Origin: Leptolyngbya sp. O-77
GTDB lineage: Bacteria; Cyanobacteriota; Cyanobacteriia; Elainellales; Elainellaceae
DNA: 64,000 nucleotides
Direction: 5' to 3'
Assembly (NCBI RefSeq): GCF_001548395.1
Contig: NZ_AP017367.1
Span: 3,571,001 to 3,635,000, forward strand
Every line of letters starts with the position of its first letter. Position 1 is the first letter of the stretch. Below the pieces are notes generated by a model. That model saw nothing but the letters and a program-made list of their open reading frames with translations, was not told the origin of the DNA and searched no databases. The translations under genes and the position numbers were made by a program. Positions 20,541-29,817 of the stretch are shown here, one piece after another.

Positions 20541-21263
20541 GTGATTTCTGTGCTGTTGATCGGTGTCCTGGTTTGGCTGGCAGTGTTTCATTGGCAAACG
20601 CAGCGAGCCTTGCGGTGGTGGTTTGAGCAGCAGCACCACTGGCTTTGTCGCGAGGCGGAGCAGGTACGCAACGGCCCTTTGCAGAATATCTTCGTCATGC
20701 GGCGACAGTTGGAAATGAACTCGGATACTCTGAGCAAACCCCTCACCGAGCAGCCCGCCTGGATGGCACAGGTGACGCTACTCAACGGGCAACTGGTGCG
20801 GCTGAGTGATGACCTGTCGCCGCCGTATCTGGAAACTAGCCTGCCGCTGGCGCTTCAGGCTTGGGCGCAGGAGGCAGAGTTGTCAGGCTGTCCGAGGCTG
20901 CTGCTGTGTTTGCCCCCAAGCTGGCCCGTAGAGCCGACGCTGCGGGTGTCGCTGTTGCTGTCGATGTTGAAGCATCTGCTGCGGGGAACCCAGTCGGCGG
21001 GTGACGGGCCAAAGGCCGTTGCCCTGGAACTGGCAGAGCGATCGCCCCTTAGCATCGGTCACATTGGCGTACTGACCATTCGTCTGGAGTATCCAACGGT
21101 GGCAGCGGCAGAGGCGGCAGGGCGATCGCCCCAGTGGGAGTTGCTCAGTCGTGCGTTTGCGGTGCTGGCTCCGGGCCGCTGCACCCGACGGCGACAGGCA
21201 CAGCGCATCGTTTGGCAGTTTCGCTGGCGGCTCTCGCCAGACCCATCGGCCCCCCGATGTTAG
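20541..21263 (+). CDS. Membrane-anchored, degenerate histidine-kinase-like protein
   Basis: This 240-residue protein starts with GTG (the in-frame stop upstream is at 20487). It has an N-terminal membrane segment (~1-18) and a helical stretch AEQVRNGPLQNIFVMRRQLE. That stretch aligns with AIHSGPLQTLSRLL in the CHASE2 kinase two genes downstream, but the phosphoacceptor histidine position is arginine (R43). No clear N, G1 or G2 ATP-binding boxes are seen in the rest. It is probably a catalytically dead kinase relative, perhaps a scaffold or phosphatase for the adjacent response regulator. It is first in a same-strand run with the regulator and CHASE2 kinase. Confidence 0.65.
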   Translation: MISVLLIGVLVWLAVFHWQTQRALRWWFEQQHHWLCREAEQVRNGPLQNIFVMRRQLEMNSDTLSKPLTEQPAWMAQVTLLNGQLVRLSDDLSPPYLETSLPLALQAWAQEAELSGCPRLLLCLPPSWPVEPTLRVSLLLSMLKHLLRGTQSAGDGPKAVALELAERSPLSIGHIGVLTIRLEYPTVAAAEAAGRSPQWELLSRAFAVLAPGRCTRRRQAQRIVWQFRWRLSPDPSAPRC

Positions 21264-21366
21264 CAGGGAGTTGAGCCTGGGCTGAAATGCGGATGAGTTT
21301 TGCGACCCTCAGTTTCTCTCGGATTCGCCCCCTATCCACGTTATGCAAGAGCAAGGATGACGCATT

Positions 21367-22149
21367 ATGACCCGAGCATTAGCCTTTAACCCCGGTGTCG
21401 CGGCGGACAGGAGCCAAAAACGGCGATCGCAAATGGCCGCAGCGCTTGCGCTTAAGCTAGAAAGGGAGAGACGACGGGAGGCGCAAATGGCGGAAACCGC
21501 TGCACTCAAGAAAATTGTTGTCGTGGATGACCACGAACTCGTGCTAAACAGCACAGTGGAAGCGCTAAAGCAGCAGTATGCCGATGCCCAAATCACTACT
21601 GCCCAAACCGCAGCCAGCGCCCTTGCCCAAATTGCTCAAGCCCAGCCTGATCTGGCAGTAGTGGACTTGGCGCTGCCCGCACAGCCCGGCCAGCCCTCGC
21701 GCCCGGACGTGGGATTGCAACTGCTGCGGACGCTGATGCAGCAATATCCTACTCTCAACATCGTGGTGCAAAGCGCCAATGCCAAATCGCTGGTGCGGCT
21801 AAAGCCTGCGATCAATGCCCACGAAGGCGGCTTTATTATTGCCGACAAGAGCCTGTCGCTAAAGGAAATGTTAACCAAGGTGGAGTGGGCAATGCAGGGG
21901 CTCGTGTTTACGCCAAAGGAAATGCGAACTGGGTTGGAAATCAAACCAGAGTGGTTGGAGGTGCTGCGGTTGGCGTTTCAGGAAGGGCTGCAAGATAAGG
22001 CGATCGCCGAACGGATGAACGTCGCCGAGCGCACCGTCCGCCACTATTGGACGCAGGTGCAAGACGCGCTGGGCGTGTATCCCGACACGGGTAAAAACAA
22101 CCGCATCCAGACCGAAATCCGCGCCCGCGAAGAAGGGCTGATCGACTAG
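21367..22149 (+). CDS. Response regulator, receiver plus LuxR/NarL-type HTH
   Basis: After a basic 48-residue extension comes a receiver domain with acidic pair D54-D55 (VVVDDHELV), phospho-site D100 (LAVVDLALP) and a lysine in IIADKSLS. The C-terminal ~65 residues (LAFQEGLQDKAIAERMNVAERTVRHYW) form a NarL/FixJ-type helix-turn-helix, so this is a DNA-binding output. Its TAG stop is followed immediately by the ATG of the CHASE2 kinase, which makes that kinase the likely phosphodonor. A start at ATG 21487 would give a conventional N-terminus; the longer form is kept because the frame is open. Confidence 0.85.
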   Translation: MTRALAFNPGVAADRSQKRRSQMAAALALKLERERRREAQMAETAALKKIVVVDDHELVLNSTVEALKQQYADAQITTAQTAASALAQIAQAQPDLAVVDLALPAQPGQPSRPDVGLQLLRTLMQQYPTLNIVVQSANAKSLVRLKPAINAHEGGFIIADKSLSLKEMLTKVEWAMQGLVFTPKEMRTGLEIKPEWLEVLRLAFQEGLQDKAIAERMNVAERTVRHYWTQVQDALGVYPDTGKNNRIQTEIRAREEGLID

Positions 22150-24069
22150 ATGAGTAAGCGACAAACGCCCTGGACTGCGCTGCGGCGCGAGTGGCGCATC
22201 TGGAAAGCAGGGGCGCTGCCAGGGTTGGCAGTGATTGGGCTGGTGGCGCTGCTAAGGCTGACGGGCGGCCTGCAAGTGCTGGAGTTGCTGGCGCTGGATG
22301 CGCTGCTGCGGCTGCGTCCGGCAGAACCCACCGACCCGCACATCCTGATCGTCGGCATCGACGAAGACGACATTCAGGCGATCGGGCAGTATCCGATTCC
22401 CGATGAGCAACTGGCGGCGCTGATCCGAACGTTGCAACAGGCAGCGCCAACGGCGATCGCCCTTGACCTCTACCGAGACTTGCCCCAGGAGCCGGGCAGC
22501 GCAGAGCTGGCGGCCCTGTTTCGCAGCCAGCCCAACCTGTTTGGCATTGAAAAAGTGATTGGACGGGCGATCGCCCCGCCCGCCGACCTGCCCGATACCC
22601 AAGTTGGCTTTTCAGACCTGCCCACCGATCTGGATGGCAAGCTTCGCCGCAGCGCCCTCGGTAGCTACAACGCAGCCAAGACCGAGTTTCGCCTGTCGCT
22701 GGCGCAGCGTCTGGCAGAGCGATTTTTGTCTGATCGCGGCGTGTCTCTGGAAGGCGGTCTTCGTGATCCCTATGCCATGCGGTTTGGCCCGGCAGAACTG
22801 CCGCGCACCCAACCCAACACGGGCAGCTATCGCCAGTTGCAGCCGATGGAAGTAGAAACGCTGCTGTTCTTTCGCAGCGGCGATCGCCCGTTTGAGATCG
22901 TCACCCTGCGCGAGGTGCTGGCGGGGCAGGTTTCAGCAGAAAAAGTGCGCGATCGCATCGTGCTGATTGGCATGGTCGCCCCCAGCGTGCGCGACACCTT
23001 CAACTCGGTGGCCGCCGTCACCAGCGTCCCAGAGATGGCGGCGGGAACCCTCGCCGGAGTCGAAGCCCACGCCCACGCCACCAGCCAGATCATTCAAGCC
23101 GCGCTCTACGGGCGGCCGCTGCTGCGCGGCTGGGCAGAACCCTGGGAATATGGCTGGCTGATTCTTTGGGGCATTTTGGGCATCGGGCTGGGGCGGTTTC
23201 TGGTCAGTCCCCTGCGGATTCTGGCGGGGCTGGGGCTGGGGTTAATCATTTTGCTGGGGCTGTGCTTTGCGCTGCTGCTGGCGGGCTGGTGGGTGCCGCT
23301 GGTGCCTGCGCTGCTGGCGTTTTTCCTGAATGGCGTGGGGCTGACGGCAGCACTCTTCTATCGCCATCAGCAAGATTTGAAACTGCAACTGCGCGATCGC
23401 CAATATGTCATCGACCACACCTTCAACGCCATCCACAGCGGCCCGCTGCAAACCCTGTCGCGCCTGCTCAGCAAAACCCGCTCAGGCCACCTGCCCGAAA
23501 GCCAGTGGGAAACCGAGCTAGAGCTTCTCAACCGAGAACTGCGCGTCGTCTACGATTCGGTTCGCAAAGAAATCCTGACAGAAGATGGCAGCCTCTACCT
23601 CTCCGAAGATCAGGCCCTCGACCTGAATGGCCCCTTCGAGGAAGCGCTGTACGAAGTCTATGACTACACGCTGCGGCGAGATTTTGACTGCTTCAGAACC
23701 TTGAAGTTGCGACTGACTACCTTCGAGCCGTTAGAGACTTCTGGACTTACGATGGAACACAAAAGAGAACTCTGTCGGTTTTTAGAAGAGACGCTGTGCA
23801 ACGTTGGCAAGTATGCTGTTGGAACCACACAGTTGAACGTTGTGTGCAAGCAGGAAGACGGGAATAATCTCATCCGCGTGATTGACAACGGCAAGGGATT
23901 TGAATCAGAAAAATCTGTCAAATCCTCTGCGGTCGGAGGGCGCGGCACACAAATTGCGGAAAGCATCGCGAACCAGCTTGGCGGGAAGTTTCGTCGAGAG
24001 CCAATCACGCCTCACGGAACACTGTGTGAGTTGAAATGGAACCCCAGTAAGATTCGATTTTGGATGTGA
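22150..24069 (+). CDS. CHASE2-domain sensor histidine kinase
   Basis: The protein (639 residues) has an N-terminal membrane segment and an extracytoplasmic CHASE2 sensor region (ILIVGIDEDDIQAIGQYPIPD ... TAIALDLYRD). Three membrane helices follow near residues 335-400. The kinase core has H429 in AIHSGPLQTLSRLL, an N box EETLCNVGKYA, a G1 box DNGKGF and a G2 box GGRGTQIAES, so it should be an active HisKA_3-like kinase. It abuts the response regulator with zero intergenic bases. CHASE2 proteins with DUF928 and haemagglutinin-like neighbours recur in cyanobacteria. The sensed signal is unknown. Confidence 0.88.
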   Translation: MSKRQTPWTALRREWRIWKAGALPGLAVIGLVALLRLTGGLQVLELLALDALLRLRPAEPTDPHILIVGIDEDDIQAIGQYPIPDEQLAALIRTLQQAAPTAIALDLYRDLPQEPGSAELAALFRSQPNLFGIEKVIGRAIAPPADLPDTQVGFSDLPTDLDGKLRRSALGSYNAAKTEFRLSLAQRLAERFLSDRGVSLEGGLRDPYAMRFGPAELPRTQPNTGSYRQLQPMEVETLLFFRSGDRPFEIVTLREVLAGQVSAEKVRDRIVLIGMVAPSVRDTFNSVAAVTSVPEMAAGTLAGVEAHAHATSQIIQAALYGRPLLRGWAEPWEYGWLILWGILGIGLGRFLVSPLRILAGLGLGLIILLGLCFALLLAGWWVPLVPALLAFFLNGVGLTAALFYRHQQDLKLQLRDRQYVIDHTFNAIHSGPLQTLSRLLSKTRSGHLPESQWETELELLNRELRVVYDSVRKEILTEDGSLYLSEDQALDLNGPFEEALYEVYDYTLRRDFDCFRTLKLRLTTFEPLETSGLTMEHKRELCRFLEETLCNVGKYAVGTTQLNVVCKQEDGNNLIRVIDNGKGFESEKSVKSSAVGGRGTQIAESIANQLGGKFRREPITPHGTLCELKWNPSKIRFWM

Positions 24070-24335
24070 AGTTGAACCCTATTCTGATGTCATGTTGTTT
24101 TCTGCAAGGGGGATGACGGTTTTGGGCGATCGCCCCCTCCCAAACTCGCCAGCGATCTTTCCAAACTCTTCATAGGCAAAAGAAATTTTCTCCAGTAGCC
24201 TAATGCATAGGTGAATTAGCTCATTGAATAGAGTCTTATCGAAGGGACTGGGACCAGGGCAGCTATCCAAAATCCAAATCCCTCCCCTTCCACCGCATTG
24301 ACCTTTAACCTAGCCCTGAACGAGGAGGTTCCCCC

Positions 24336-25154
24336 ATGACCCGGCGTTCGCGTTTTCATCGACTATCCAGGCGGCGTGTTCTGCCCCCGGCGATCGCCAC
24401 TGGATGCGTGCTGGGGCTTACCCTCCTGGGTGTCTTATTCCCGGCAACCGTCGGGCAGGCAAAACCCTCGCAGCCCCCCGCTGCGCTCAAGTCCTACATG
24501 CCGCCGCCGCCAAATTCAGGCTATCAAGCACCCGCCCCTGGCGGCGGGGTCAGAACCTTTGTCGGTGCTGAGCAGCAGAGCAGTTGCACCAGCCGCACCA
24601 ACCTACCGCTGCTCGCCCTTGCGCCCCAGTTTCACCAGGGGCAGACCAGCACCCGCCGACCGACCCTCGCCTGGTATGTGCCTGGAGATGTGCCGGGAAG
24701 CCTGGCGATTCAGGTATTTCGGGGAACCCTGCGGGATTTTGAACGAGAAACTGAGCCGCCGCTGCTAGACGAAACCCTCATCAGCCGCGCGGGCATCATG
24801 ACCTGGACGGTGCCGCAGGATCTCGCGGTGGGTGAAACCTACGTGTGGCGCGTGGTGCTGGTGTGCGACAGCAATCGCCCGTCGCTGAACCTGCGCGATG
24901 TGGCGGAGTTTGTGGTGGTTGCGCCGACTGCGGCGCGTTCGGCAGACCCCGTGCGCGATGCCCAGCAGATGGCCGAAAGCGGCATCTGGTACGATGCCCT
25001 GGCGCTGACGCTCAGTTCGCCAGCATCGCCCCAACTGCGATCGCTCCGCATCAGGATGCTAGAAGCCCTGGCCGATCTAGAATCCCGCAACGATAGTGTG
25101 CAAGCCGCTATCCGCGTTCAGGCGTTGCGTCGGATTGTGGCGGCAGAGCAATAG
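24336..25154 (+). CDS. DUF928 family exported protein
   Basis: This 272-residue protein has a signal peptide or anchor at residues ~18-42 (ending TVGQA), then a proline-rich stretch and the DUF928 domain (RRPTLAWYVPG...LAIQVFRGTLRDFERE, then YVWRVVLVCD.NRPSLN). A strong GAGGAGG ribosome site precedes the ATG by seven bases. DUF928 is a cyanobacterial family of unknown function, often near CHASE2 and two-partner-secretion genes, as here. Two cysteines in the mature part may pair. A periplasmic or surface role is likely from the signal sequence; nothing more specific is supported. Confidence 0.85.
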   Translation: MTRRSRFHRLSRRRVLPPAIATGCVLGLTLLGVLFPATVGQAKPSQPPAALKSYMPPPPNSGYQAPAPGGGVRTFVGAEQQSSCTSRTNLPLLALAPQFHQGQTSTRRPTLAWYVPGDVPGSLAIQVFRGTLRDFERETEPPLLDETLISRAGIMTWTVPQDLAVGETYVWRVVLVCDSNRPSLNLRDVAEFVVVAPTAARSADPVRDAQQMAESGIWYDALALTLSSPASPQLRSLRIRMLEALADLESRNDSVQAAIRVQALRRIVAAEQ

Positions 25155-25222
25155 GGAGGGTCAGATTTGGGATTTTAGGTTTGAAATTTTAGGTTTGGGA
25201 TTTGGGAGTTTGGGGCTGAATT

Positions 25223-25278
25223 TTAGGCGTGGGCGATTAAGCGTGGGCGATTAGGCGTGGGCGATTAGGCGTGGGCGA
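25223..25278 (+). repeat. Four tandem 14-bp units
   Basis: TTAGGCGTGGGCGA is repeated four times (25223, 25237, 25251 and 25265) with one substitution in unit 2, ending at a HIP1-like GCGATCGCC. It lies in the gap between the DUF928 and DUF3086 stop codons. Related TTTTAGGTTTG words occur just upstream. Confidence 0.9.
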
Positions 25279-25308
25279 TCGCCCCAGTTGCCGCCCCTCG
25301 CGAGAAGG

Positions 25309-26607
25309 CTAATACACCATTGGGCGGGTAGGATCACTGGCGAAGGCAATCCACAGCGGGAATTGCAGCAGCGACAGGTTGACCACGTCTTCCGACTCGT
25401 CCATGATGATCAGCGGTAGCTGCTTTTGCTTGAGCAGGCGATCGGCCCGCTGGGCCAGAGGCTCCGGCGCTTCAAACAGCACCACGCCCTGGTCTGCCCC
25501 AAAATCGGTGCGGGAAATGCCGAGGCAGTCTTGCAGACCGCGCCGCCACTCGCCCAGCCGTTCTGGCGTGTCTGCCAGAATCAGCGTCCGCACCTTGGGA
25601 CCATACAGCTTCCGCAGGATGGAGATAATCGCCGAGGCCACCAGGATGTTTTGCAGGCGAGACCCCATCGTTCGGGTTGCGCCGCGGCCGCCCTGAGTAA
25701 AGAACCAGTTGGCAACGCGCTCGGCGTGGACAGGCTCGAAGGTGCGGCGCAGTTGCCAGGCGGGGCCATAATAGTCGGGCGAGGTGCGATATTGCTCCAG
25801 CAGTTTGCGGATCTGCCGGGTTTCTTCTTGAAACGCAGGTTCGCCGAACTTAGGCTTGGGGGCGGGTTCTTCGCGCTCTTTTTCCCGCTCTCGATCGCGC
25901 TCCCGCTCTCGCGGTGGCGGTGCAGACAGTTTCAGGTCATCCGCCAGCGTCACTAAATCTTGCAGGCTGCCCACCAGGTAATCTTTGAAGCCCTGGATGC
26001 GGATGGCGATATCTTGCGAACTGCCTGCAAAGGTACTCCGCATTTCGGCGCGAATGCGCTCCTGGCGACGCTCCAACTGTTCTACAGACACTTGCAGGGC
26101 TTGTTTCCGCTGTTCCAACTCGCCCAAACTTTCGCGGGCCAGGCGACCCAGCATTCGCTCGGTGGCGGCAAAATCGGCCTGGAGTTGGGCGATCGCCCGC
26201 TTCAGGTCTTGCTCTTGCGCTCTGAGGGCAGCAACCCGTGCGGCGATCGCCGTTGGAGAGTCATCATCGGAATCCATTGACCCATCCGCTTGAGCGGCCG
26301 TCGGCTCCGCACTGGGCTGTGATGCTGCAATCCAGTCGCCGGTCTCTCCCTCAGACAGGTCTAAGGGCGCAGGGTCAGACGCACCTTCTGGCGAAAACTC
26401 CGAATGGCTCGTCTCGTCTGAACTGGCGATCGCCCCGACGCTGCTCTCGTCATTACCGGGCTGCGGGGTTGGAGCCGCAAGGCTGAGCGGCGCAACGGCA
26501 CCGTCGGGCATTTCGCTGGAGGAGGGGGTGAAATTCGCATCGGCGGACTGAGAAGGCTTCTCCTCGTCCGAGTCAAAAAAATCTTCGTTGGATTCGTCTG
26601 GGTTCAT
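25309..26607 (-). CDS. DUF3086 domain protein
   Basis: The N-terminal ~110 residues are acidic and low in complexity. A coiled coil (AALRAQEQDLKRAIAQLQADF...) spans ~125-200, followed by a charged RERERDREREKERE stretch. The C-terminal ~180 residues (DYYGPAWQLRRTFEPVHAERVANWFF...) match DUF3086, a cyanobacterial family without a known function. The gene begins nine bases after the DUF3119 stop, so the two are probably one operon. No catalytic motif is visible. Confidence 0.85.
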   Translation of the reverse strand: MNPDESNEDFFDSDEEKPSQSADANFTPSSSEMPDGAVAPLSLAAPTPQPGNDESSVGAIASSDETSHSEFSPEGASDPAPLDLSEGETGDWIAASQPSAEPTAAQADGSMDSDDDSPTAIAARVAALRAQEQDLKRAIAQLQADFAATERMLGRLARESLGELEQRKQALQVSVEQLERRQERIRAEMRSTFAGSSQDIAIRIQGFKDYLVGSLQDLVTLADDLKLSAPPPRERERDREREKEREEPAPKPKFGEPAFQEETRQIRKLLEQYRTSPDYYGPAWQLRRTFEPVHAERVANWFFTQGGRGATRTMGSRLQNILVASAIISILRKLYGPKVRTLILADTPERLGEWRRGLQDCLGISRTDFGADQGVVLFEAPEPLAQRADRLLKQKQLPLIIMDESEDVVNLSLLQFPLWIAFASDPTRPMVY

Positions 26608-26615
26608 GAGGCAAC

Positions 26616-27008
26616 TTACTCGGAAACGGTCGGACAGCGCTGCTCCAGGCAGGCTTGTAGGGCTTTGGGGTCAAATAGAATTGGCAAAAAATGGATACTG
26701 TTCACCTCTTTGAAATAGAAGAGAATCGGCACGGGCGGCCAGAAAATCGCCCAGTTTTGCCAGTCCTGATAGGGAAAACGGCGGATGAGCGTTTCGCCAC
26801 GAAAGATGTCGAGGGCAGTGGCGGTAAATTGGAGCCGCAGCGTTGCGGTTTGCACCAGCAGGAACACGCCAAACAGCCCAACCGCCGCACCGACCCAAAC
26901 CTGGAGCCACACCAGCGGCAGCGCCAGCAGCAGGAGTCCGATGGGCAATCGATAGCTGGGCGCAAGCGTCACAGTATCCGTAGGGGCGATCGCAGAGGGT
27001 GAGTTCAC
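26616..27008 (-). CDS. DUF3119 family membrane protein
   Basis: This 130-residue protein has two hydrophobic helices (~20-60, LPIGLLLLALPLVWLQVWVGAAVGLFGVFLLV) and a C-terminal part with FRGETLIRRFPYQDWQNWAIFWPPVPILFYFKE. These fit DUF3119, a plant and cyanobacterial family of unknown function with PH-like character. It sits between the MlaE permease and DUF3086 on the same strand and probably shares their transcript. Confidence 0.82.
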   Translation of the reverse strand: MNSPSAIAPTDTVTLAPSYRLPIGLLLLALPLVWLQVWVGAAVGLFGVFLLVQTATLRLQFTATALDIFRGETLIRRFPYQDWQNWAIFWPPVPILFYFKEVNSIHFLPILFDPKALQACLEQRCPTVSE

Positions 27009-27160
27009 GTTGGATTTTCGAGTTGATCTTTGACAGCGACGTTAAGAGATTCCCCTCTATTCTAAGTCGTGTTGCCGACAGCCCTCTCAGAATGCGGTTT
27101 GAGAACACCGAGTTGAATTGCCCGCCGTGGTTACCCGTGGAACCCGCTAAGCCGCCAGCA

Positions 27161-27952
27161 TCAGAACGAAGCGCCAGTGTCGATGCTTCTGAACATGAGC
27201 CAAGACATGAAAAAGTTGCTGACAAAGATCGCTAGCAGCGCTGTCACCACGGCGGCAGTGGTGGATTGACCAACCCCTTTTGCGCCGCCCGTGGTGGTGA
27301 GGCCCCAGCTACAGCCGATGATGGCAATCAGCGCCCCAAACACCACCGACTTGATCAAGGCGCTGATCAAATCCCACTCTCGCAAGAGGTTTTGGGCAGA
27401 GTCGAGAAAAACCTGCGTCGAGATATTGTAAAGCGACTCCGCCAGAATTGCGCCGCCTGCCATTCCCGTGACGAAGGACAACACCGTCAGCAGCGGCAGC
27501 ATGAGGCAGCAGGCAATGACGCGGGGAATAACCAGGTAGTCGATGGGGTCGGTTTTCAGCATGTAGAGCGCGTCGATTTGCTCCGTCACTTGCATGGTGC
27601 CGATTTCCGCCGCAAAGGCAGACCCGATGCGCCCTGTGACCACGATCGCCGTGACCAGAGGGGCCAGTTCCCGCGAGAGGGCGATCGCCAAAACGCCCCC
27701 CACCGCCGTTCCTGCCCCAAAGGCGATGAATTCTCGCGCCACGCCGATGGTAAACACCATCCCTACGGTCAGCGCAGTCAGCAGGTTGATGGGCAACGAC
27801 TCTGGCCCCACGACGGCCATTTGCTCTGACGTATTGCGGACGTGGATTTTGCCCGTTAGCAGGTGGACCAGCACCTGCCCGCCCAGAAACACTGCTGCCA
27901 CGAGCCGTCGCCACCAGCGCCCCAAACTCGAATTTCCCAACTCCGTACTCAA
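27161..27952 (-). CDS. MlaE-family lipid ABC transporter permease
   Basis: The 263-residue protein has five or six membrane segments and conserved MlaE features: GMVFTIGVAREF, LAIALSRELAPLVTAIVVTGRIGSAFAAEIGTM, VTEQIDALYMLKTDPIDYLVIPR and GCSWGLTTTGGAKGVG. Family members are the inner-membrane permease of Mla/TGD-type systems that move phospholipids or glycolipids between membranes. The ATPase and MCE-domain subunits are not in the window. The start is TTG 27952; I see no better ATG upstream. Confidence 0.88.
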   Translation of the reverse strand: MSTELGNSSLGRWWRRLVAAVFLGGQVLVHLLTGKIHVRNTSEQMAVVGPESLPINLLTALTVGMVFTIGVAREFIAFGAGTAVGGVLAIALSRELAPLVTAIVVTGRIGSAFAAEIGTMQVTEQIDALYMLKTDPIDYLVIPRVIACCLMLPLLTVLSFVTGMAGGAILAESLYNISTQVFLDSAQNLLREWDLISALIKSVVFGALIAIIGCSWGLTTTGGAKGVGQSTTAAVVTALLAIFVSNFFMSWLMFRSIDTGASF

Positions 27953-28499
27953 GGATGTTTCCGCCGACTCTCTAGGGTGTGCAATAGATTGATACTATGC
28001 GAACTTCGCCCCTCTAACATGACTCGATCGCGCTAGAAACTGAATCGGGTTGCTCTAGAAAGCAGGGGCTTGATTCCGGGTGTCTTTCTTAACTCAGCGT
28101 TACAGAATTCAGAAAGGGCAGGACGGGCGATCGCCCCGACCCCGGTTTCTCGGCCGCGCTTTGGGGTTGGAGTGTGCTAGAAGCCGCGAATACTCATCGG
28201 TTTCAGGTTGTCTCAGTGATTTCTCTGGGGCGATCGCTCGCAGATTGCGTTTTCTGAGAGCGATTTAAGATTTCTGTCATATTCTGCGGGTCGCCCCAGA
28301 TTCCGCCTATCTTGGATGCAACAGGCTGACTGGGGCGATCGCCAAAACGGGGTCGAGCTTGCGCTGGTTCAGTCTGCATCGTGAGCGATTGCACCGAATA
28401 TAGGGCTTATCCATTGCACCTGTATTTTGCTGCACTTGCCTATCGCACTTTGCGTCCTAAACTCTGCCACCGTTCGTTTCCCTGGTTTTGTCACACGTT
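27953..28499. other. 547-bp intergenic region
   Basis: Divergent spacer between the MlaE permease and a small membrane-protein gene. It contains several HIP1 sites and short repeats (GGGGCGATCGC words). No reading frame with recognisable coding character and no RNA gene could be supported. Confidence 0.5.
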
Positions 28500-28787
28500 A
28501 TGCGTATGTTTCCTAACCTGATGCGATCGCTCCTGATTACAGCCATTTTCAGCTTTTTGCTGCCTGTGGTGCTGGTGGGCTGTTTGCTAGTGCCGCTGCG
28601 GTTGCTGCAAGAAATTCCCAGCCTGGAAGTTATGAGTCAGGCCGGCATTGCTCCAGTGGTCGAGTTTTTGCGAGTCTTTGGCAGTGGCAACCCGCTGCAT
28701 GGAATGCTGGTGATTGCGTCCGTGTCTAGCCTGGTGGGTATTTTGTTCGATTCCTACACACTCTATCGCCACGAAAAGATCGGCTAG
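28500..28787 (+). CDS. Small two-helix membrane protein, unknown function
   Basis: This 95-residue protein (ATG 28500; a TTG at 28488 would add four residues) has two hydrophobic segments (~7-33 and ~65-85) separated by a short polar region, and ends in DSYTLYRHEKIG. I recognise it only as the sort of small conserved membrane protein found in cyanobacteria; no motif gives a function. It stands alone between divergent and convergent neighbours. Confidence 0.6.
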   Translation: MRMFPNLMRSLLITAIFSFLLPVVLVGCLLVPLRLLQEIPSLEVMSQAGIAPVVEFLRVFGSGNPLHGMLVIASVSSLVGILFDSYTLYRHEKIG

Positions 28788-28882
28788 TCCGGGCTTTAGA
28801 TTTTGGATTGTGGGTTTTGGATTGGGGATTGGGGGCGAACGGTTTCCAGCTTTCAATTCCCCAATCTCCCTGTCATTCACCC

Positions 28883-29758
28883 CTAATTTCCTAGCCAGCG
28901 CACCAAGTTGCTGACATAGCAGTGAATATCGGCGATCGCCTGGGGGTTATCTTTCATCCCGGTTCCCGGTGGTTCTGCCACAAAGCTGGGGCAGCCTGTG
29001 CCCACATCCCAGTTGTAATCCGCCAGATGATGAAACGTGGACTGGGCCACGATGCGCCCGGTGCGTTGTCCATCCTGCTCAACGCCTTCTGCTGCAACCA
29101 CCAGGTTAAACTCTCGACCGGTGATTTTGCTGGTTCCGGTAGCGATGACGCGGGCATGAGTTGCGCCGTTGGGTACGCCAACGCCGCCTTCGTGGGGATG
29201 GGCAGGAAACAGGGCGATCGCGCTGCCGTCGGATCGGCGCAGCAGGTCGTGCAGCGGCTCTAGCGGCGTGATGTGCTGATAGTCACCATTGCGACCAGAG
29301 TGATAATTGGGAAAAGAGATCGTCTTCGTTTCACAGTCGTCTTCGCAGCAGCGCGACTCGTCAGGGTCGAGGTTCTGCGTATGAAAATAGTGGAAACCGC
29401 CCAGCGGTGGAATCGCCACCATCGACAGCCCCATGTCTTGGTGGTCGCGGGTGCTAAAGATGCCACCGCCTTGCTGATGGAAGCGCAAGATTCCGGCCTG
29501 ATCATTGGGGCTGAGGCCATCGCCGGTATCCAGCGCCAGCAGCCAGAGCTGGTCAAAGTCGGTGCGGCTGAGCTGGCTGAGAACGGGGTCGTCGCCGCTA
29601 GCATCGGGCTGGCGATCGCGGGCGGTTACTTCACACAAGGGCTTGCCGTTCTCATCGGTCAGCGACTTGAGATAGGCTTCCAGCATGGAAAATCGGTCAA
29701 TCGTCCAGTCGTCGCCGCCCGATAGCAGCGTCGTTTGCAGCAGGATACGAGTGGGCAT
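28883..29758 (-). CDS. ThuA/glutamine-amidotransferase-like protein of unknown function
   Basis: This ~291-residue cytosolic protein begins ILLQTTLLSGGDDWTIDRFS. Further motifs are FDQLWLLALDTGDGL, ILRFHQQGGGIFSTRDHQDMG and, near the end, VAQSTFHHLADYNWD. The strand-turn layout resembles class I glutamine-amidotransferase-like (ThuA-type) folds, but there is no obvious cysteine nucleophile. A CCEDDC cluster near residue 150 could bind metal. I use ATG 29758; a TTG nine codons upstream has no ribosome site. It lies just downstream of the LD-carboxypeptidase gene on the same strand. Confidence 0.6.
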   Translation of the reverse strand: MPTRILLQTTLLSGGDDWTIDRFSMLEAYLKSLTDENGKPLCEVTARDRQPDASGDDPVLSQLSRTDFDQLWLLALDTGDGLSPNDQAGILRFHQQGGGIFSTRDHQDMGLSMVAIPPLGGFHYFHTQNLDPDESRCCEDDCETKTISFPNYHSGRNGDYQHITPLEPLHDLLRRSDGSAIALFPAHPHEGGVGVPNGATHARVIATGTSKITGREFNLVVAAEGVEQDGQRTGRIVAQSTFHHLADYNWDVGTGCPSFVAEPPGTGMKDNPQAIADIHCYVSNLVRWLGN

Positions 29759-29817
29759 AAGGGGGTCAGGGTAGAGATTCGGCAACTGGGGTGAATTTGA
29801 ACCTGCGCCATTATCGC

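Noticed and set aside
24079..24270. 63-codon minus-strand frame between kinase and DUF928 genes
   Set aside because: No ribosome site, no known family; composition does not stand out.
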